NCBI GenBank assembly: GCA_029531795.1
Contig: JAPEIS010000007.1
Coordinates: 806,001 to 870,000, forward strand
Reading direction: 5' to 3'
Length of the DNA stretch: 64,000 nt
DNA from: Sclerotinia nivalis
Lineage: Eukaryota; Ascomycota; Leotiomycetes; Helotiales; Sclerotiniaceae
The number at the start of each line of letters is the position of its first letter. The stretch's first letter is position 1. Shown piece by piece: positions 47,233 to 59,879 of this stretch. The position numbers and the translations under genes were made by a program. The notes under the pieces were generated by a model. It was not told where the DNA came from, ran no database searches, and saw only the letters and a program-made list of their open reading frames with translations.

Positions 47233-48536
47233 TCTAGTATTTGAATGTAATTTTCAATCAGTCCCAGTCCAACTACTATAAACCCAATTGGCATAAAGTC
47301 AATTAATCAATTAACTTTAAAAAATATGGGTTGGGATTACTTGGTTTTGGAGGGAGAACCTTGATATTGTATTAAATTGGATGGATCAAAAATATACGAG
47401 TAGTTTTCCAGTCAAATATAAAGTTGGCGGCGGGGAAGGCGGAGATCTCTCCCGGGACACAACAGCCGCACCCGCGCGTTTGTTTGTTTGTTTGTTTGTT
47501 TGTTTGTTTGCGGTAGGTGTCACAATAAGTTGTTATCACAAACCTCTACATATATAATAGTAATGGAATTTTCTTTATTGGATGTTCCAAGTATTAGCTT
47601 TTCATCAGTCATTACACAATAAGTATAGAATACTCTGTTTGTCTATAGGAAATCATTGCAGCACTATGGAGATAACAGTTGATATAAAATTACAACATGA
47701 TAAGTTAATGATAATGGTATAATACAATACATCTATGAAAAAGATGAATACAGATACTAACGGGATGAACAACCAATAAACAAATGTAAAGCAAAATCTC
47801 GTCTCCCATCCATGGATAACATAACCCTTTCTTTTTCGTGGAAAACATTGATCAAAAACATTGATATATGATTCTTAAACTTTGGCCCATTGAAAAGAGA
47901 TATCTTCTCTCTTAATCTCCATTGAATTGTTGAGTACACATTTGTGTCGGGGAATAATATCAACGACGCTTACAAAAAAAAACCCCCCAAAAAGATACCG
48001 TCCGAATCATCGTCTAACAGTGGTATAAAAATGGTATCCGCCCCGGCGATTATCTCAAGGATATCGCTGCTGAATATTTGCAGTACACGTACGCCTGAGC
48101 CAACGACCACCCATAACCAGTATCTATCCGCCTGCGCCGCTAGCATCCGTAACCCATATATACATACATGTATTTAAACAATTGAAATGAAAGTAAGGTC
48201 TCATGAAACCGATGTATCAGTCACAAAGTAAATACTTTGTCCCATAAAAGCCTTTTCAAATAACCAAAACGAAGATAACAAAGCTTCCTACTAATATGGA
48301 AGGGTCGCCAAATAGTGACAATCATAAGACTGTTCCTCGGCAGAGACACATGGATTGTCGAAATATACAATAAAATTGTGCTTGATCTCCGTTTTTGCGC
48401 TCGATGCTGATTTGGTGGAGCGTGTCGGCGGAAAGGAGGAAAATCGTGACCAAGTGATGAGTGGTTCGACTTCGATAACGGATGAGAATTTCGATATGGT
48501 AGATTTTAACGTCTGCCGGTTACGAACAAACAGCCT
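47228..48536. other. Interval between CRD1 and the WOPR regulator
   Basis: About 1.3 kb without a supported gene. It holds the CRD1 promoter on the left, the TTTG repeat, and an AT-rich 3' flank of the WOPR gene on the right. Confidence 0.5.
47478..47510 (+). repeat. TTTG tetranucleotide repeat
   Basis: Eight uninterrupted TTTG units just after a GC-rich cgcacccgcgcg stretch, upstream of CRD1. Confidence 0.9.
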
Positions 48537-50021
48537 CTATACCCCGTGTGGAGAAGGCCAACTTGCATGAGAGTTCATGATATAGTGAGCATGGCCAGTA
48601 CTGGCATTGCCCGGCGAGGCTTCCATGCTTTGAGCATATTGATTTGCGGCTTGTGGGTTATATGGTTGGCTAGGCGGCAAGGTTCGTTGCGCCTGAGGAT
48701 AGCCGTGAGAAGAATTAGGTGTGTCCCTTGACTGGTAAATGCTGGTAGGAGAATAAGTAGTTTCATTGAAGTGTCTCGAGGCCATTTGGCCCTGGAACAT
48801 TCCAGCCATGCCTGATACTATATCGGGTACCCCAGAGCCAAGCGGTTGCTGGCCATAATTCGTTGGTCGTTGAGCAAGCGGCGTTGCATTCATGTTAGGG
48901 TTAGAATTGTGGCGCTGATGTCTGTAAACATTGTTGTATGCTTCCGGTTTTGGTGCATCGTACATGCCTGGAACTTGTGCGTACGGAGGATAAGAAGAGC
49001 CACCATTTGAACTCGACACAGGAATTCCCGTATTGTAAGGAGTGATGGTATTTGGACTTGTCCCAGAAAGAGTTGTGTTATATGAGCCAGCAGCCGAACT
49101 TACTGCAGGAAGGCTTGAGTTATATGATGTGAGATTATATGATGAGGGGTTGACACCCATTGTGTAATGGTTGTTGAGGGGGAAATTGTTAGATTGATAT
49201 GGCATTCCATGCGAGGATGGTGCGGGTAGTCTCGGCGCATTTCGGTTTTGATAATAATAATCGCCCCGACCCGAATTATTATGAAAAGCTGAGTGATTTT
49301 CACGTACGTCGTCGTCTTCGCTCAGAACGTTAGGATCATCAAGAGGGTGCTTGTAGCTTTTGCTAAGGACAATATCCCTACGTGGCTTGAGGTGCTGGAA
49401 TCGAGGTTCAGCTCGTGGAGTTGAAAGTCTACCGGAGACGACATCGTCGATCGTGTAATAAGATACAATGTGGTGAGTAAGGTCTCCTACACTTATGGTG
49501 ATTGTCTTCTTGATAAGACAAACATCATCCTCTTTGAAGTCGTACGAATCAACTAGCGAACCGACCAGTGATCGTTCCATCTCTTTGTTCAGTGCTCCAT
49601 GCATAGAAGAGAAAACGCGACTTGTATTTACTCCAGGAGCACCACGTTTCTTTTGGATACCCAGTCTCTTGTCTTTCGCCGTGGCTCTCTTCTTCTCTCC
49701 TGGCGCAAATGGTTTATTCAACTCTCGATAGACAAGAAAGTTTCCTACCATACGACTTGGACTCCATGTTATACCATCGGTCCATCGTTTTACCCCGGAT
49801 GAGTTTGCTTCGTGTATGAAAATATTTCCACTCTTGATGAGTTCGGGTCTTTCCTTATCATGGGGGCGACGGGCAAGATGGTTGAGGGTTCCTGTAAAGC
49901 AAGCTTCGAGAAGGATGGCTGCATCTTGTGTGTTGCCAATGTACCCATGCCAGGTCGGCTCGAGGGTACCATTTGTTGCGACTGGCATGGGCATGGGTAT
50001 GGAAACGCCTGTTGATGCCAT
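48537..50021 (-). CDS. REG1: WOPR-domain transcription factor of the Ryp1/Wor1/Sge1/Reg1 type
   Basis: Single exon, 494 residues. The bipartite WOPR DNA-binding domain is complete. The first half, about residues 22-105, reads TWHGYIGNTQDAAILLEAC, LARRPHDKERPELIKSG, then RWTDGITWSPSRMVGNFLVY. The second half, about 135-215, includes VFSSMHGALNKEMERSLVGS, DVCLIKKTITI and THHIVSYYTIDDV. The longer N-terminal half and the double WOPR arrangement fit the Ryp1/Sge1 branch rather than the Gti1/Pac2 branch. The C-terminal 280 residues are Asn/Gln/Ser/Tyr/Pro-rich and disordered, a likely activation region. In other fungi this family controls morphological switching, conidiation and secondary metabolism, often including host-associated gene sets. 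Equal roles here are inference. It is bordered by about 1.3 kb and 5.9 kb of gene-free DNA, consistent with extensive regulation. Confidence 0.93.
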   Translation of the reverse strand: MASTGVSIPMPMPVATNGTLEPTWHGYIGNTQDAAILLEACFTGTLNHLARRPHDKERPELIKSGNIFIHEANSSGVKRWTDGITWSPSRMVGNFLVYRELNKPFAPGEKKRATAKDKRLGIQKKRGAPGVNTSRVFSSMHGALNKEMERSLVGSLVDSYDFKEDDVCLIKKTITISVGDLTHHIVSYYTIDDVVSGRLSTPRAEPRFQHLKPRRDIVLSKSYKHPLDDPNVLSEDDDVRENHSAFHNNSGRGDYYYQNRNAPRLPAPSSHGMPYQSNNFPLNNHYTMGVNPSSYNLTSYNSSLPAVSSAAGSYNTTLSGTSPNTITPYNTGIPVSSSNGGSSYPPYAQVPGMYDAPKPEAYNNVYRHQRHNSNPNMNATPLAQRPTNYGQQPLGSGVPDIVSGMAGMFQGQMASRHFNETTYSPTSIYQSRDTPNSSHGYPQAQRTLPPSQPYNPQAANQYAQSMEASPGNASTGHAHYIMNSHASWPSPHGV

Positions 50022-53000
50022 CGTGCAGCTTGGTCTGATACCGTGTAAAATGTGATAGGTAGGTTGTAATATGTATCAACGACAGGAAGGCCAAGGAAAG
50101 GAATGGGCAGGCGGGAGAAGATGGTGTGTGTAGCAGTGCAGTTTAGTGATAATGCCTTGTTTTTTCCCCTGGGCAGTAATTATTGGATACCGGATGGCCA
50201 ATAACGAATGATGACAATGAGTGTTGAATATCGAATCTTCAAACCCTTCGAAGACGTTAGGTGGGAAAAGAGAAGAAACTAATAGTTGTCCGCTCCACAC
50301 GTATCTAACGACAACGACTTAGATATAAAGTATAAAATGATTGAATAAGGCTGAAAAATAAAGTATAATGATTTGAGATATTAGAGTTATGAGGCTGAAT
50401 GACTGTTCCGTGGTAATGGATCTTTGAAGTCGTGAGGATATTTAAATGTTCTTGGTGTTGGATTGACGAGTTTATACATGAACGAATTAGAGCTTGGGCT
50501 TTTCGTTATACGTTCCGTTCCTTTTTGAATGTTGATATCCGGTGAGAGAGAGAAGACGATGATTCTATTCGAATGCGATTGAATGGCAAAGATTTTTCTT
50601 GTTTTCCATGAAAGCAAAGTTCGTTAGTCGAGGAAAGACAGGAAAGACCAGAATACAAGAATAGAAAGAAGTAATTGAGAAAAGATAGGGAAGTTGTGGG
50701 GGAGAAATCGAGCTAAAATAGCAGGTATATCTATATTATTTAGCAGCCAAAGGAAAAAGCAGCGAATTTAATACGCTTAGCTTAAGGAGGGAAGGAGGTC
50801 TGAAAAGTGGAGTTTGTAAGAGACGGACTTTCTAATGATTCCAGACTTATTTGGCATTTGGTAGGTCAGGCATTAAAAAATGATTATTTTGTACAAGTCT
50901 TTGATTTTGACGAAACCAATTTCGTCCTAATCTGTAATGCATGGTAGTGGGTGGAAATCGATGTTGATTGTTGAACTTGAGAAGTGGACATACCAAGACT
51001 TTGCAAAATGTGCTAGGTATGACCTCCTAGTGATCACACATCTGTGCATCACCTACATGGGTCCGGCTATTTTTCGAATGGTTCATCGCCGGTACTAGTC
51101 TAAGGAGCATATTCGAATATAAAGCTGTGTTGCACTTATAGAATGCAGGGACTCATGATCAGGACTACTTGTGGCCCTGGCGTAAGTTTCCAAAGGAGTC
51201 CAAGAATAATTGAATCAACAATGATGAAGGACGGGTGGTAGGGTCTAGTCATTAGTGCTTGGCCCAATACTCTCGCCTTGGATCAAGTCTTTACAAGCGT
51301 ATAACTGCATGCCCATGATGGTGATGCATAGCGCTTTTCACTCATACCGGGTGCTAGGATATTGATCATTGGAAGTGGGAAATCTCCGTCGAGCGAAGCA
51401 TCATGCCTGTAGTCTGGAGACTTAATTTCATACACGACATAGCTGAGTAATTTAATTGCAATATCGATTGACAAGGTGCGAGCGATGGTTAGCATGTCTG
51501 CAAAGAATAAGCAGCATGGGTTCATAAGGAGCCGATGTCGTTATACGAGTAACGACATACCTGCGGATTCGGACATCTGAAGACGGAAATATCGTAGAAG
51601 CATGTTACTGTAACATTCTATAGATGAACAATTATGTCATGAACAGATAACAATACAAACTCTACGCTTGAAAATGCTTGTAGTATTAAGATGCCACGAT
51701 GTTTCTAGACGGTGGTAGTTACCGGTCTCGAGAGACATTAGTTTGAACTTTGAAGAAATGCTTGATATGCACTACTACCCTACAAGATATCGAGATACCT
51801 CGGTAGAGAAAGTGCCTTTAATTGGTTCCGATAGGTGATCATTTTGTAGTCAAGCAATTCAGAGTTAGGAAAGTTCACACTGTTTTTCCTTCACGTTCCC
51901 TTAGGAAGTGTCAAAGATGCGGATTAGGTCACCTCACAAAAGTTCATCTAGCACTATCAAAGCCGGTACTCTGCTAATCCTTGCTATCTATATGGTCAGT
52001 TTGGAGGGCATTCCAGTGGAGAAGAATGGGATTTCCCCTCGACTGTTAGTACATGCATTCTGCTACTGAGCGTTTGGTTTCAAGCAAGTCGAAACACCTT
52101 GTGCGGCTCCAATGGAAGTGATGGTCAAACTGTAATGGAAAGGAAGTTCGGTTTGTCCAAACTCTATGAAAGGATCTCCATCGATAAGTCTGCACGGTTC
52201 GGTATCCAAGCCGTAGCAGATCCTATGTCTGGATTATATGCATACATTATCGGACTCACTGAGTATAACGGAGGAAGATTGAGCCGGGGGGTTTTCGGTA
52301 AGGAGGTACCATATGAGCGTACATGAAGGTTATTGTTTTCGGTCCTCGAAACGATCTCTTCGGTCTTCTGTGCTTGAGAAACACTGGACAAAGACTGTGC
52401 ACCCAAGGCGGACGGCGTGTCCAAGTAGGGCGATTGTGTGCACGATGGGCTAACTATCAGTGGTGAACGAGTTTGGATTGGGCTTCTTGAAAGTCGTTGT
52501 GCCCAGTAATGGTTCTCACCTGGTTCTTCCACTCATTGTATATCACTTTAGTCTACGATAATGAGTGCAGTTCAAGTGCCGGCTGCACTGTACACCACCA
52601 GGAAGTAAAATTCTATCACAGTCGGGGCATCGGATGTTATATACACTCCGTGTTTGGGTTACAGTGACTTGCCACAAACCCGGATACTGTAGCCTATTAC
52701 CACAATCAAAGCGTAGCCACCTACGTTTTAGGCGTCGCCTAGGCCTTTGCCACAGGTATCTAGTGTGATTTAGTGGTTGTTTGGTGTATTAGAGTTTCCA
52801 TTTCTCGAATTCCCATGGGCCTCGAACCAAAATAGTACGCATACCACACAAAAATATACGAGCATCGACTTTGAAAGTGACGGTGATCACTCATTTGATT
52901 TGACTTTAGAGCTAAAGAATGAAGTCCATTTTCCCGTCCTCCAAATCGACTTCTAGTGCTTGCATGAACTTCACGGTATCTTTAGAGAAGAAGTCTGTAT

Positions 53001-54064
53001 GGTACTCAGTATAGGTTCGAATACGCACAAGCATGCGTTTACTTCTCCGCGTTGCAGAAACGGGCTGTTGGGTAGACATGTAAAGAAATTTGTGTGAAGG
53101 ACGAAAGAAAGACTAAGTGATTAGTGTGATACGGTGCTATAAAGTGATCGTCGTTGCCTAGTTGCTTGTTATATCAAGCTATCTCAAGAGTATCGAATAA
53201 CAGCAGTCTCTGGACGGTGTGGGAGGTTGAAACTAGTGGTTCCCCATTAGACTAGTCTTTAAGAACACACTTGTAAAGTACTATGCAACGCCACCTACCT
53301 AATGGTGCTTACATCATCCAGGTTGTGCTGAAATACAGTAATAATGTGCGATTATGCGAATGCTTAAACGAAATATTGACAAATCGGAATTGGTCCATGC
53401 AAGTCGGAAGCTGCGTGTGAATACGCCGGATCCTTTCACGACAGTGCAGATAGAGGCAATCCAGACCGCAAGATGTTGCCAGTGTCGGTATGGTACCGAG
53501 TACATACATACACTTAATTGGAGGTGGATTGTAAAAAAATTTGATTTCGTGGTGTTCTACTTCCTCGAGCTTTATTGAATAGACTAAACAAGTCAGTGCG
53601 AATGCGAGTCATAATCAACGTTCATCAGACCATATCTCCAATAGTGAGTGTAGTGTATTGAACGGCAGGAATGAATTGAGCTATCAAATTGATCATCGAC
53701 GCCCTCGGGGTTAAGGTAGGTCAACGCATCGATCATCAAATCCCTCGAAGCCTAAACTCATCATCGGTTCATCATAATCCGCATCTTAATCCGGTCGACA
53801 GGAAACATATCGATCGACTTCTCCCGCGCTTGTCATAATTGGCATAGTGTACGTGGGTAAATCCCGAAGGGCTCATACGATTATGGTCCACAGCAACAAT
53901 TTTAATTACAGCCAGCCAGCCAGCAAACGCCAAGCCTTATTCGAGGTTGTATTTGCTAGATAAATTGAACGGGTTATCGATGCTGCGACAGAACCTTCAC
54001 TCCTTTTCTTCCCCTGCTTCCAAGCCATCAACTGTCAAGATTGAAGATTAACAACCGACCTAAA
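50022..54064. other. Long gene-poor region upstream of the WOPR regulator
   Basis: About 4 kb. The first 800 bases are presumably the promoter and leader of the WOPR gene. ORFs at 51283-51525 (minus, 80 codons) and 52164-52532 (minus, 122 codons) have protein-like composition, but I recognise no family and no continuing exons. No transposase, terminal repeat or strong AT bias was seen. Confidence 0.45.
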
Positions 54065-54600
54065 ATGTCCACCTATGACAGATCCTGCATCTTCCAAATC
54101 GAGCAAAGTGCCCTGAGAGCCAAGGCGAGTAAATTAATGCACATTTTCTGTGATTCTATTCGTAGATATACGCAGTGCCAATCTAGCGAAAAATTCAGAA
54201 TTGACCGAAAGTTCCAGGCGGAGCCGTGATCACACTTGAGCCTAATCAAGATTTGAGTCTCATATTTCTTCAAGGGTCGATCCTAGATTAGTGGGGGGTT
54301 GTCCACATTTCATTTCGCACCAGATTTCAGTACCGACTTCGACCGCAACTACCGTACAATGAACTTCAATACCCCCGCTCAATCTTGTGGAACATTGGAA
54401 CTTGGCTATTGCTACAGATGCTCTCACTTGAGTGGTCCCGCTTCTCTCAAATTTAAAAGAGCAATTTCACTGGACGGCAGACGCTTTTCTTTAATGAGTC
54501 TTGTGTCAAGCGCTGCACCCCTTGCTGTTCCGACGTGGGAGTGCACAGCTGCCCAACGGCAGAAGTGGGCAAGGTGGAAAGTGGTACGCGCAGATTGATC
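54065..54600 (+). pseudogene. Possible relic of a small cyanovirin-N-like (CVNH) gene
   Basis: The plus strand has MSTYDRSCIFQIEQSALRAK at 54065-54124. A GC-type donor (AAG|GCGAGT) and an acceptor (TTTCAG) near 54330 would join it to STDFDRNYRTMNFNTPAQSC, with ISLDG further on. The spacing of Ser-Cys, alternating hydrophobics and Leu-x-Ala faintly resembles CVNH lectin half-repeats. No full domain can be assembled and the end is unclear. It may equally be chance, so it is offered only as a lead. Confidence 0.18.
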
Positions 54601-55888
54601 GGCATTTATGCCAGTGAAGATCGCCAAATCTCAGGACTGACTACTGAGTCCGGTTTCGCCGTCTTTCGAAACGACTCCAATACCCTATGGTGGTTCTGGG
54701 GAAGAAGTGGTCGTGTCCACGTCAAGCAGCTGCAATCTTACGAATCCTTACCAATGATGCTCCAAAATTGTCTCATTGAAATATGGTACGTGAACATAAT
54801 GTCCTTGACGATGATAAGTGGGCTTATTGTTTGTAATACTGTGAGGTGAGGAGGGCGGCCGATGGATTGACCAAGTAGGGCCTTATAAGCGAATTATTCC
54901 TGAACAGGGAGTCTGCCTGATTAACACGTTTTGTCCACCATGCTTTCCTTAACTGTGTTATCATGGAATATGGACATTGGTGCGGATAAAACAATGGACG
55001 AACATCTCAAGATTCATGCTATAGTATTGTGTCAGTACTGCACTCTCGCAAGGATGGCCACAATGCAATTCTTTTCAAACACAGTGAGATATTTTTGGCA
55101 CCGCGGACAATGTGAAATACTCCATGCTTGCTTCTTGTGCATAATGAGATCGTACCTGCAAAGTACCGTACAAGGAATGCTATGATGCCCATTATGAGGC
55201 TGTGCAAGACGGTGATGCTGGGCCCACATTAGTAATCATACACCGATCTTCAGGACGCGATGAGAAGGAAGCCATGAGAGATTACTATTCAGATGAGATC
55301 AATACGAGATCAAGGTCCCCATGGGATGCCGACAGCGTCGGCAATGCAGATCCATTGCCGGTAGAAGGATTCTGGGAGGGGCTCGCCTTGTTTTCGCCCC
55401 AAAAATATCGTAGATGATAGAGAGCGGTCTTCCTTCACCGTCCTCAGGAACTGGCACATTGTTGTCTGGGCAAGGGTCCAGCATGATGCGACCATGGAGT
55501 TTATTCGTTGTTCCTGTCAGGCATAATACTGGGTTAAAGTTTCTCCGCATTTTCTCAAAATTAGGGGTCTGCCTTCAGGGTGGAACAGTAATCATTGACA
55601 CTACCCTACAAACACGTTTCATGAAACCTTGATCCCCAGCGGTTATGGCTGTTGCTTTCTGCAGATCTGCACATTGAACTAACTGTATGCTTATCATAAA
55701 AGAGCTATATCGAGCAATTTCTAATACCCAGCGGCACGTGGCACACGGCATACCGCAGTCGAAACCAAGATCTTTCCATAACGCCAGCGCACGCTATAGG
55801 AGGTTATCCTCCATTCACGGATTCCACCTTAGACTTAACATTCGGAAAGCTCCATTAGGGAAAAAATCGCACCGGAAGATTGACTTGA
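54601..55888. other. Gene-poor region downstream of TDP1
   Basis: About 1.3 kb. Short overlapping ORFs occur on both strands (for example 55299-55550 minus, 83 codons) without known motifs. It includes the 3' flank of TDP1. Confidence 0.45.
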
Positions 55889-58800
55889 TTAAGGACTTTC
55901 GCCGTAATACCAGGGACGTTTTGATCCATACATATTGCCCGGGAAAACCATGGGCACGGGAATGGACCCATCAAATGCATCCATGCACGGTATGCCCGCT
56001 TTAGTGACAGCAGCTGATGTATTCAGATCGGTGAAGGGAACGGAAAACAAAACACCGCATTCCCAATTTCTGCAATTCAACTTAGGCTCTTTTGTTACCC
56101 GGTCCTTCACCATGCGGCCCCTTTATTGGGTTACGTTAGCTAGCAGTCCGCGCTGGGGGGTATTATCTTGCTATAAAAAAAACTGAAAGGGAGGAAATTG
56201 TAGTGTGGAAACAGAAAAGACTTGCCATGCACTTTCGGAAAGATTTGCGCTTCCAACATATGCCCATGCGATAGGTCGTGGATTTGGTTGGGTCTTTTGA
56301 GATCTCACAAATATCATCTTGTTGTGCATCAATAATCCTTTCCTACGACTGTGACAGTCGCGCATAAGGTGTCTTGGGAAACTACTTGCATCGTACCATT
56401 TCGGTCGAAAGCAAATCGTGCCAGCAGCCTGTGAATCGCAGAGTCAGTGAATGACATTTAAAATCCTTATCGCGGCATGATCATTGGAGTTTCCCTACAT
56501 TTGTACCACCCTTGCTTTCTGCAACTGTTTGCTTGCTGTATATGGGTATTTAATGACCATTTCTGAAATGCAGGGTTGATAAATATACCTAGGGAAATAC
56601 ACGCGGAGGCCGCGTCCAATTTCTTCGGAGAGCTGTCTCTCCATCGCAGTGTCCGTTTTGCACCTTGTGGGCTTTTCGGTTCTCCACTCGTATTCCTTGT
56701 ATCCATTATCGCCTAGTACATACATGATTCAGCCCCGTTTAGCGAAGGAAAAAAGCGACCAGACAAAATTGTGTGCTCGTATAAGAACCCAGACTTTGAT
56801 TTATAATCTGCCTTATCACGCGGATAACAACATTCGCAGGGTTCTGTGGGGAAAGTTCGGAAATGATGCAGTTATCAAAATGGCATGCTTACCTTGTGCT
56901 GCCAGATATATTGTTCCGAGAAGTCGGTCATCAAGGTTACCGATAGACGCTGTCTGTTCGGGTTAGTATCCAATAGTAACGTTATATCTTGCTGAATGAG
57001 TAGCTTACTACAATGTCAACCTCCAAAGGTTGGCCCGTCTCCAGTCCAAGGCTGCTTACAGATCTGCCAAGCCCCGGATAGCCGGTGCGTAGCAATTCCG
57101 TGCCAGAATGGGATCCTCCACTGATCGGGGTTAGATGTGATTGGTATTGAAGGGTTCTGGAACGGACACACATGGAATGTACAAGTGCCAGATGAGTCGT
57201 GTTAGAATAGTCGAAACTTCTGAAACTCGCAATCATCTTAGGCGGTAATAACATTGCTTCAAGAAAGTGCAGCAATTCCTTTGCGAATGGTGTCAATTGG
57301 TCCTCAGAAGCTCTCTTGCCATTCGGCAATCTTGGGAGATCAATCAAGAATACGACCTCATCATCTTGTGTTAGTGCAGTCCTGAGATGATAGTGAGCCG
57401 CTCACATTTTCCATGATCCCGCCGCTCTCTCCCCAATCGTATGGCGTCAAATTTGCCGAGGGTATGACTAGTCGTAAATGCGTAGGATGCCCCAAGAGTT
57501 GGAGTTTTGAATGCATTAGATTAACGTTGCCTTCCATAGGGGGAAAGCAAAATCGATAATTGTCTGCCGCCGATGATTTCCAGTTCAGTTTCTAAGAGTT
57601 ATCAGCCAACATGGTACTTGAAGCACAGTGCTTATTTTCCACCCCAATGATTCGCACAGAGTGACAGTAATTGAAATCCCGGTGGTCTTGATGCCGAATT
57701 CTATTTTCCAACTGCCACTCAGACCTGATAGTCTTTGATATCCGGTAACTTAAGAACTTTTGCGGATTGAATGTTCTAAACCAAATTCAATGTTACAAAG
57801 AAGAAATCCAATATTGAAAGTGAAAAGTGATATACAGCATGGATGTAGTATACCGACCGACAGACTGCTATTGGGATGCAGCGTGGAACCATTGAAGGTG
57901 CCGATCGAATTGCATGAATTCTTTGCAATGTCGAGTTGAGTTCTAGAGGAGCACCAAGCAGTTCCTAATACCTCAATTCAATCTAAGGTGGTGCCGACCG
58001 GCTGTGGTCGGTCGTATGACCCTGAAATTTCGAGCTCATTTGATGTCCCCGCATGCACTTTGTCTTTTTTGTGTTCAAGTAACCACTCTCTTTAGGTTCG
58101 TTGTACAATGGAAGAACCATGCATAACGCAATGCGACCACATCGATACCGTTACAGGCCTGGAGAGAGTGAAGACAAGATAGACACGCTGGGAAATGATA
58201 CCAAGGAGGGTTTCCGGTATCAAATGGAGATAAATCAGAACAGTTTTACTTACTTCAGCTTCAGACTTTGCTTGTAAGACCCAGGTAACCTTTGTAGTTG
58301 GTAAAATCTTCGATGCAACCCAATCAGGCTCTATTTGAAAGGCGCTCATTACAGCATGTTCAAGGGTTGAATGTTGGAGTACCTCTTCAATCTTGATGTC
58401 ATCCTCTCGCGGATACCCATGAGCGAAGGTTTTTTTCACAACTCCGTAAGGAAATTGAACACCGATGCCTGAGACTTTACCTCGTGGCTTATCTTTAGGT
58501 AGCATCTGAGGGATGTCGGAACTTCCAATGGCAGGCTCGGAGTCTGGTTCTGCGAATCCGTTGGATAAATCATCGAGTACGTGATTCATGCCTTGGCCGA
58601 TGGGGTTTCGATCTGTAGGCTTTTTCTGGTGGCCTTCGATTGTCTCCTTGCAGGGTATCGATTCTGGTCGAGAAACTTTTGGCTGACGGCCTTCACTGAG
58701 CGAAGATGTCGGGGACGAAAACGGTGCCTTTCTTTTCTTAGCAATGACATCTGGTGCCCTACTCCTCTGCTGAGTTCTTGCTATGCGTTCTTCCTCCATC

Positions 58801-59133
58801 TGCTTACGAGTCAAGCCATTAAATAGTGTGTTGCTTGGCTTGCTGGACACTACACGCGGAGTCAGGATCAGGACGATAGATTAAACATTCTTCGGTGTAC
58901 GAACTACACTCACCTTGAAAATTGGTGTTCGGTTTGACATCCGTACTTGTATTAGGAATGGGATTAGGTTGTGAGAATTGGAAACGTGTCGTGACAGGTG
59001 CATCAAGGTCATCATCGTCATCTGAAATAGTGAGATCGATAAGCTTCTTTTCACGGATTGTCGGCGATGAAGGTTGTTCCAAAGATAAGGCAATAGCTCT
59101 CTTTAAGTCTTCATCCATTTCTGAGTCGGACAT
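55889..59133 (-). CDS. TDP1: Tyrosyl-DNA phosphodiesterase 1 with N-terminal UIM
   Basis: Ten exons: 59133-58914, 58849-58254, 57591-57406, 57356-57172, 57120-57009, 56953-56893, 56712-56589, 56535-56499, 56428-56226, 56120-55889; 651 residues, frame kept at every junction. A ubiquitin-interacting motif (EDLKRAIALSLEQ) lies at about residues 8-20, followed by a disordered region. The two HKN catalytic motifs of the phospholipase-D fold are intact: MHSKLQL (His299, Lys301) with PSANLTPYDWGE, and MHNKMIF (His542, Lys544) with GSANLSESAW. Other signatures are VVFLIDLPRLPNG, TGYPGLGRSVSSLGL and NCRNWECGV. The enzyme removes stalled topoisomerase I and other 3' adducts from DNA in the nucleus. Intron 2 is 662 bp; intron 9 is a GC-AG intron (TG|GCAAGT); exon 8 is only 37 bases. 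The start ATG at 59133 has context GCCATGTC; an open frame continues to 59238. Confidence 0.93.
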
Positions 59134-59879
59134 GGCTGTAGCATTTATAGAAACCGAGTGCAAACGAGTATTTCTGATGGTTTCAATATGAAATGTTCTT
59201 GTGCCAGCGAGAGCGAACAGGTTACGCATCAGAAACAAAAGAGGCGAGCGAGATTTGTTAATATCAGAAAGCTTCCTGGTCGCTTATAGCAACAAGCAGA
59301 AAGGCGAGGAAACAGTGAATGAATGGATCAGGCAATGAGGCATAAAGATTAAAGGTTTCACTTATCATTTCAACCGTACATAGGTAGTATGAGATCCCAG
59401 TCTTGTAGCAAAATGACAAAAGTTCCTTAAAAGGATTGTATATGAAGGAAATAGACTTGTCTTTTGTTTGTTTTCAACAGAGGATTGAGGTACGAAATGA
59501 AGTTCCGCACTCCGAAGCTAATCCTTGCTATTTATTAATCGCTTTGGATAAGCTTATCAATATACAAATGACATAATCATTGATGTTGTTCAAATATCCA
59601 ACTTTCTTGTTGAGACATTCAGCCCTATTCGGAGAGATATTGATAGACTTCAAAGATTCAATACCTAGAAAAAAAGAAAAAAGCATACTCCATATAATAA
59701 TCTCTGCGGTATACGGGTTTCCTTACGGGCTCCATAATCGGTCCCGAGATGCCGGTCCCGAGATCCGACCTTAGTCTACGGAGGTAAGAATACAGCGAGG
59801 TTAAATAAGACTTGAGGGCAACAAGAATTTCATTGATAGCATTATATTATCGTCGTTTCTTTGCTACACTTCTCTATCT
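59134..59879. promoter_or_regulatory. Divergent region between TDP1 and AIM32
   Basis: 746 bp without a gene. TDP1 and AIM32 start head-to-head here. It presumably holds both promoters; no factor site was identified with confidence. Confidence 0.45.

Noticed and set aside
59134..59238. TDP1 start at 59238 adding 35 residues
   Set aside because: The ATG at 59133 has better context and begins just before the UIM; the extension could look like a mitochondrial leader, so it is not fully excluded.
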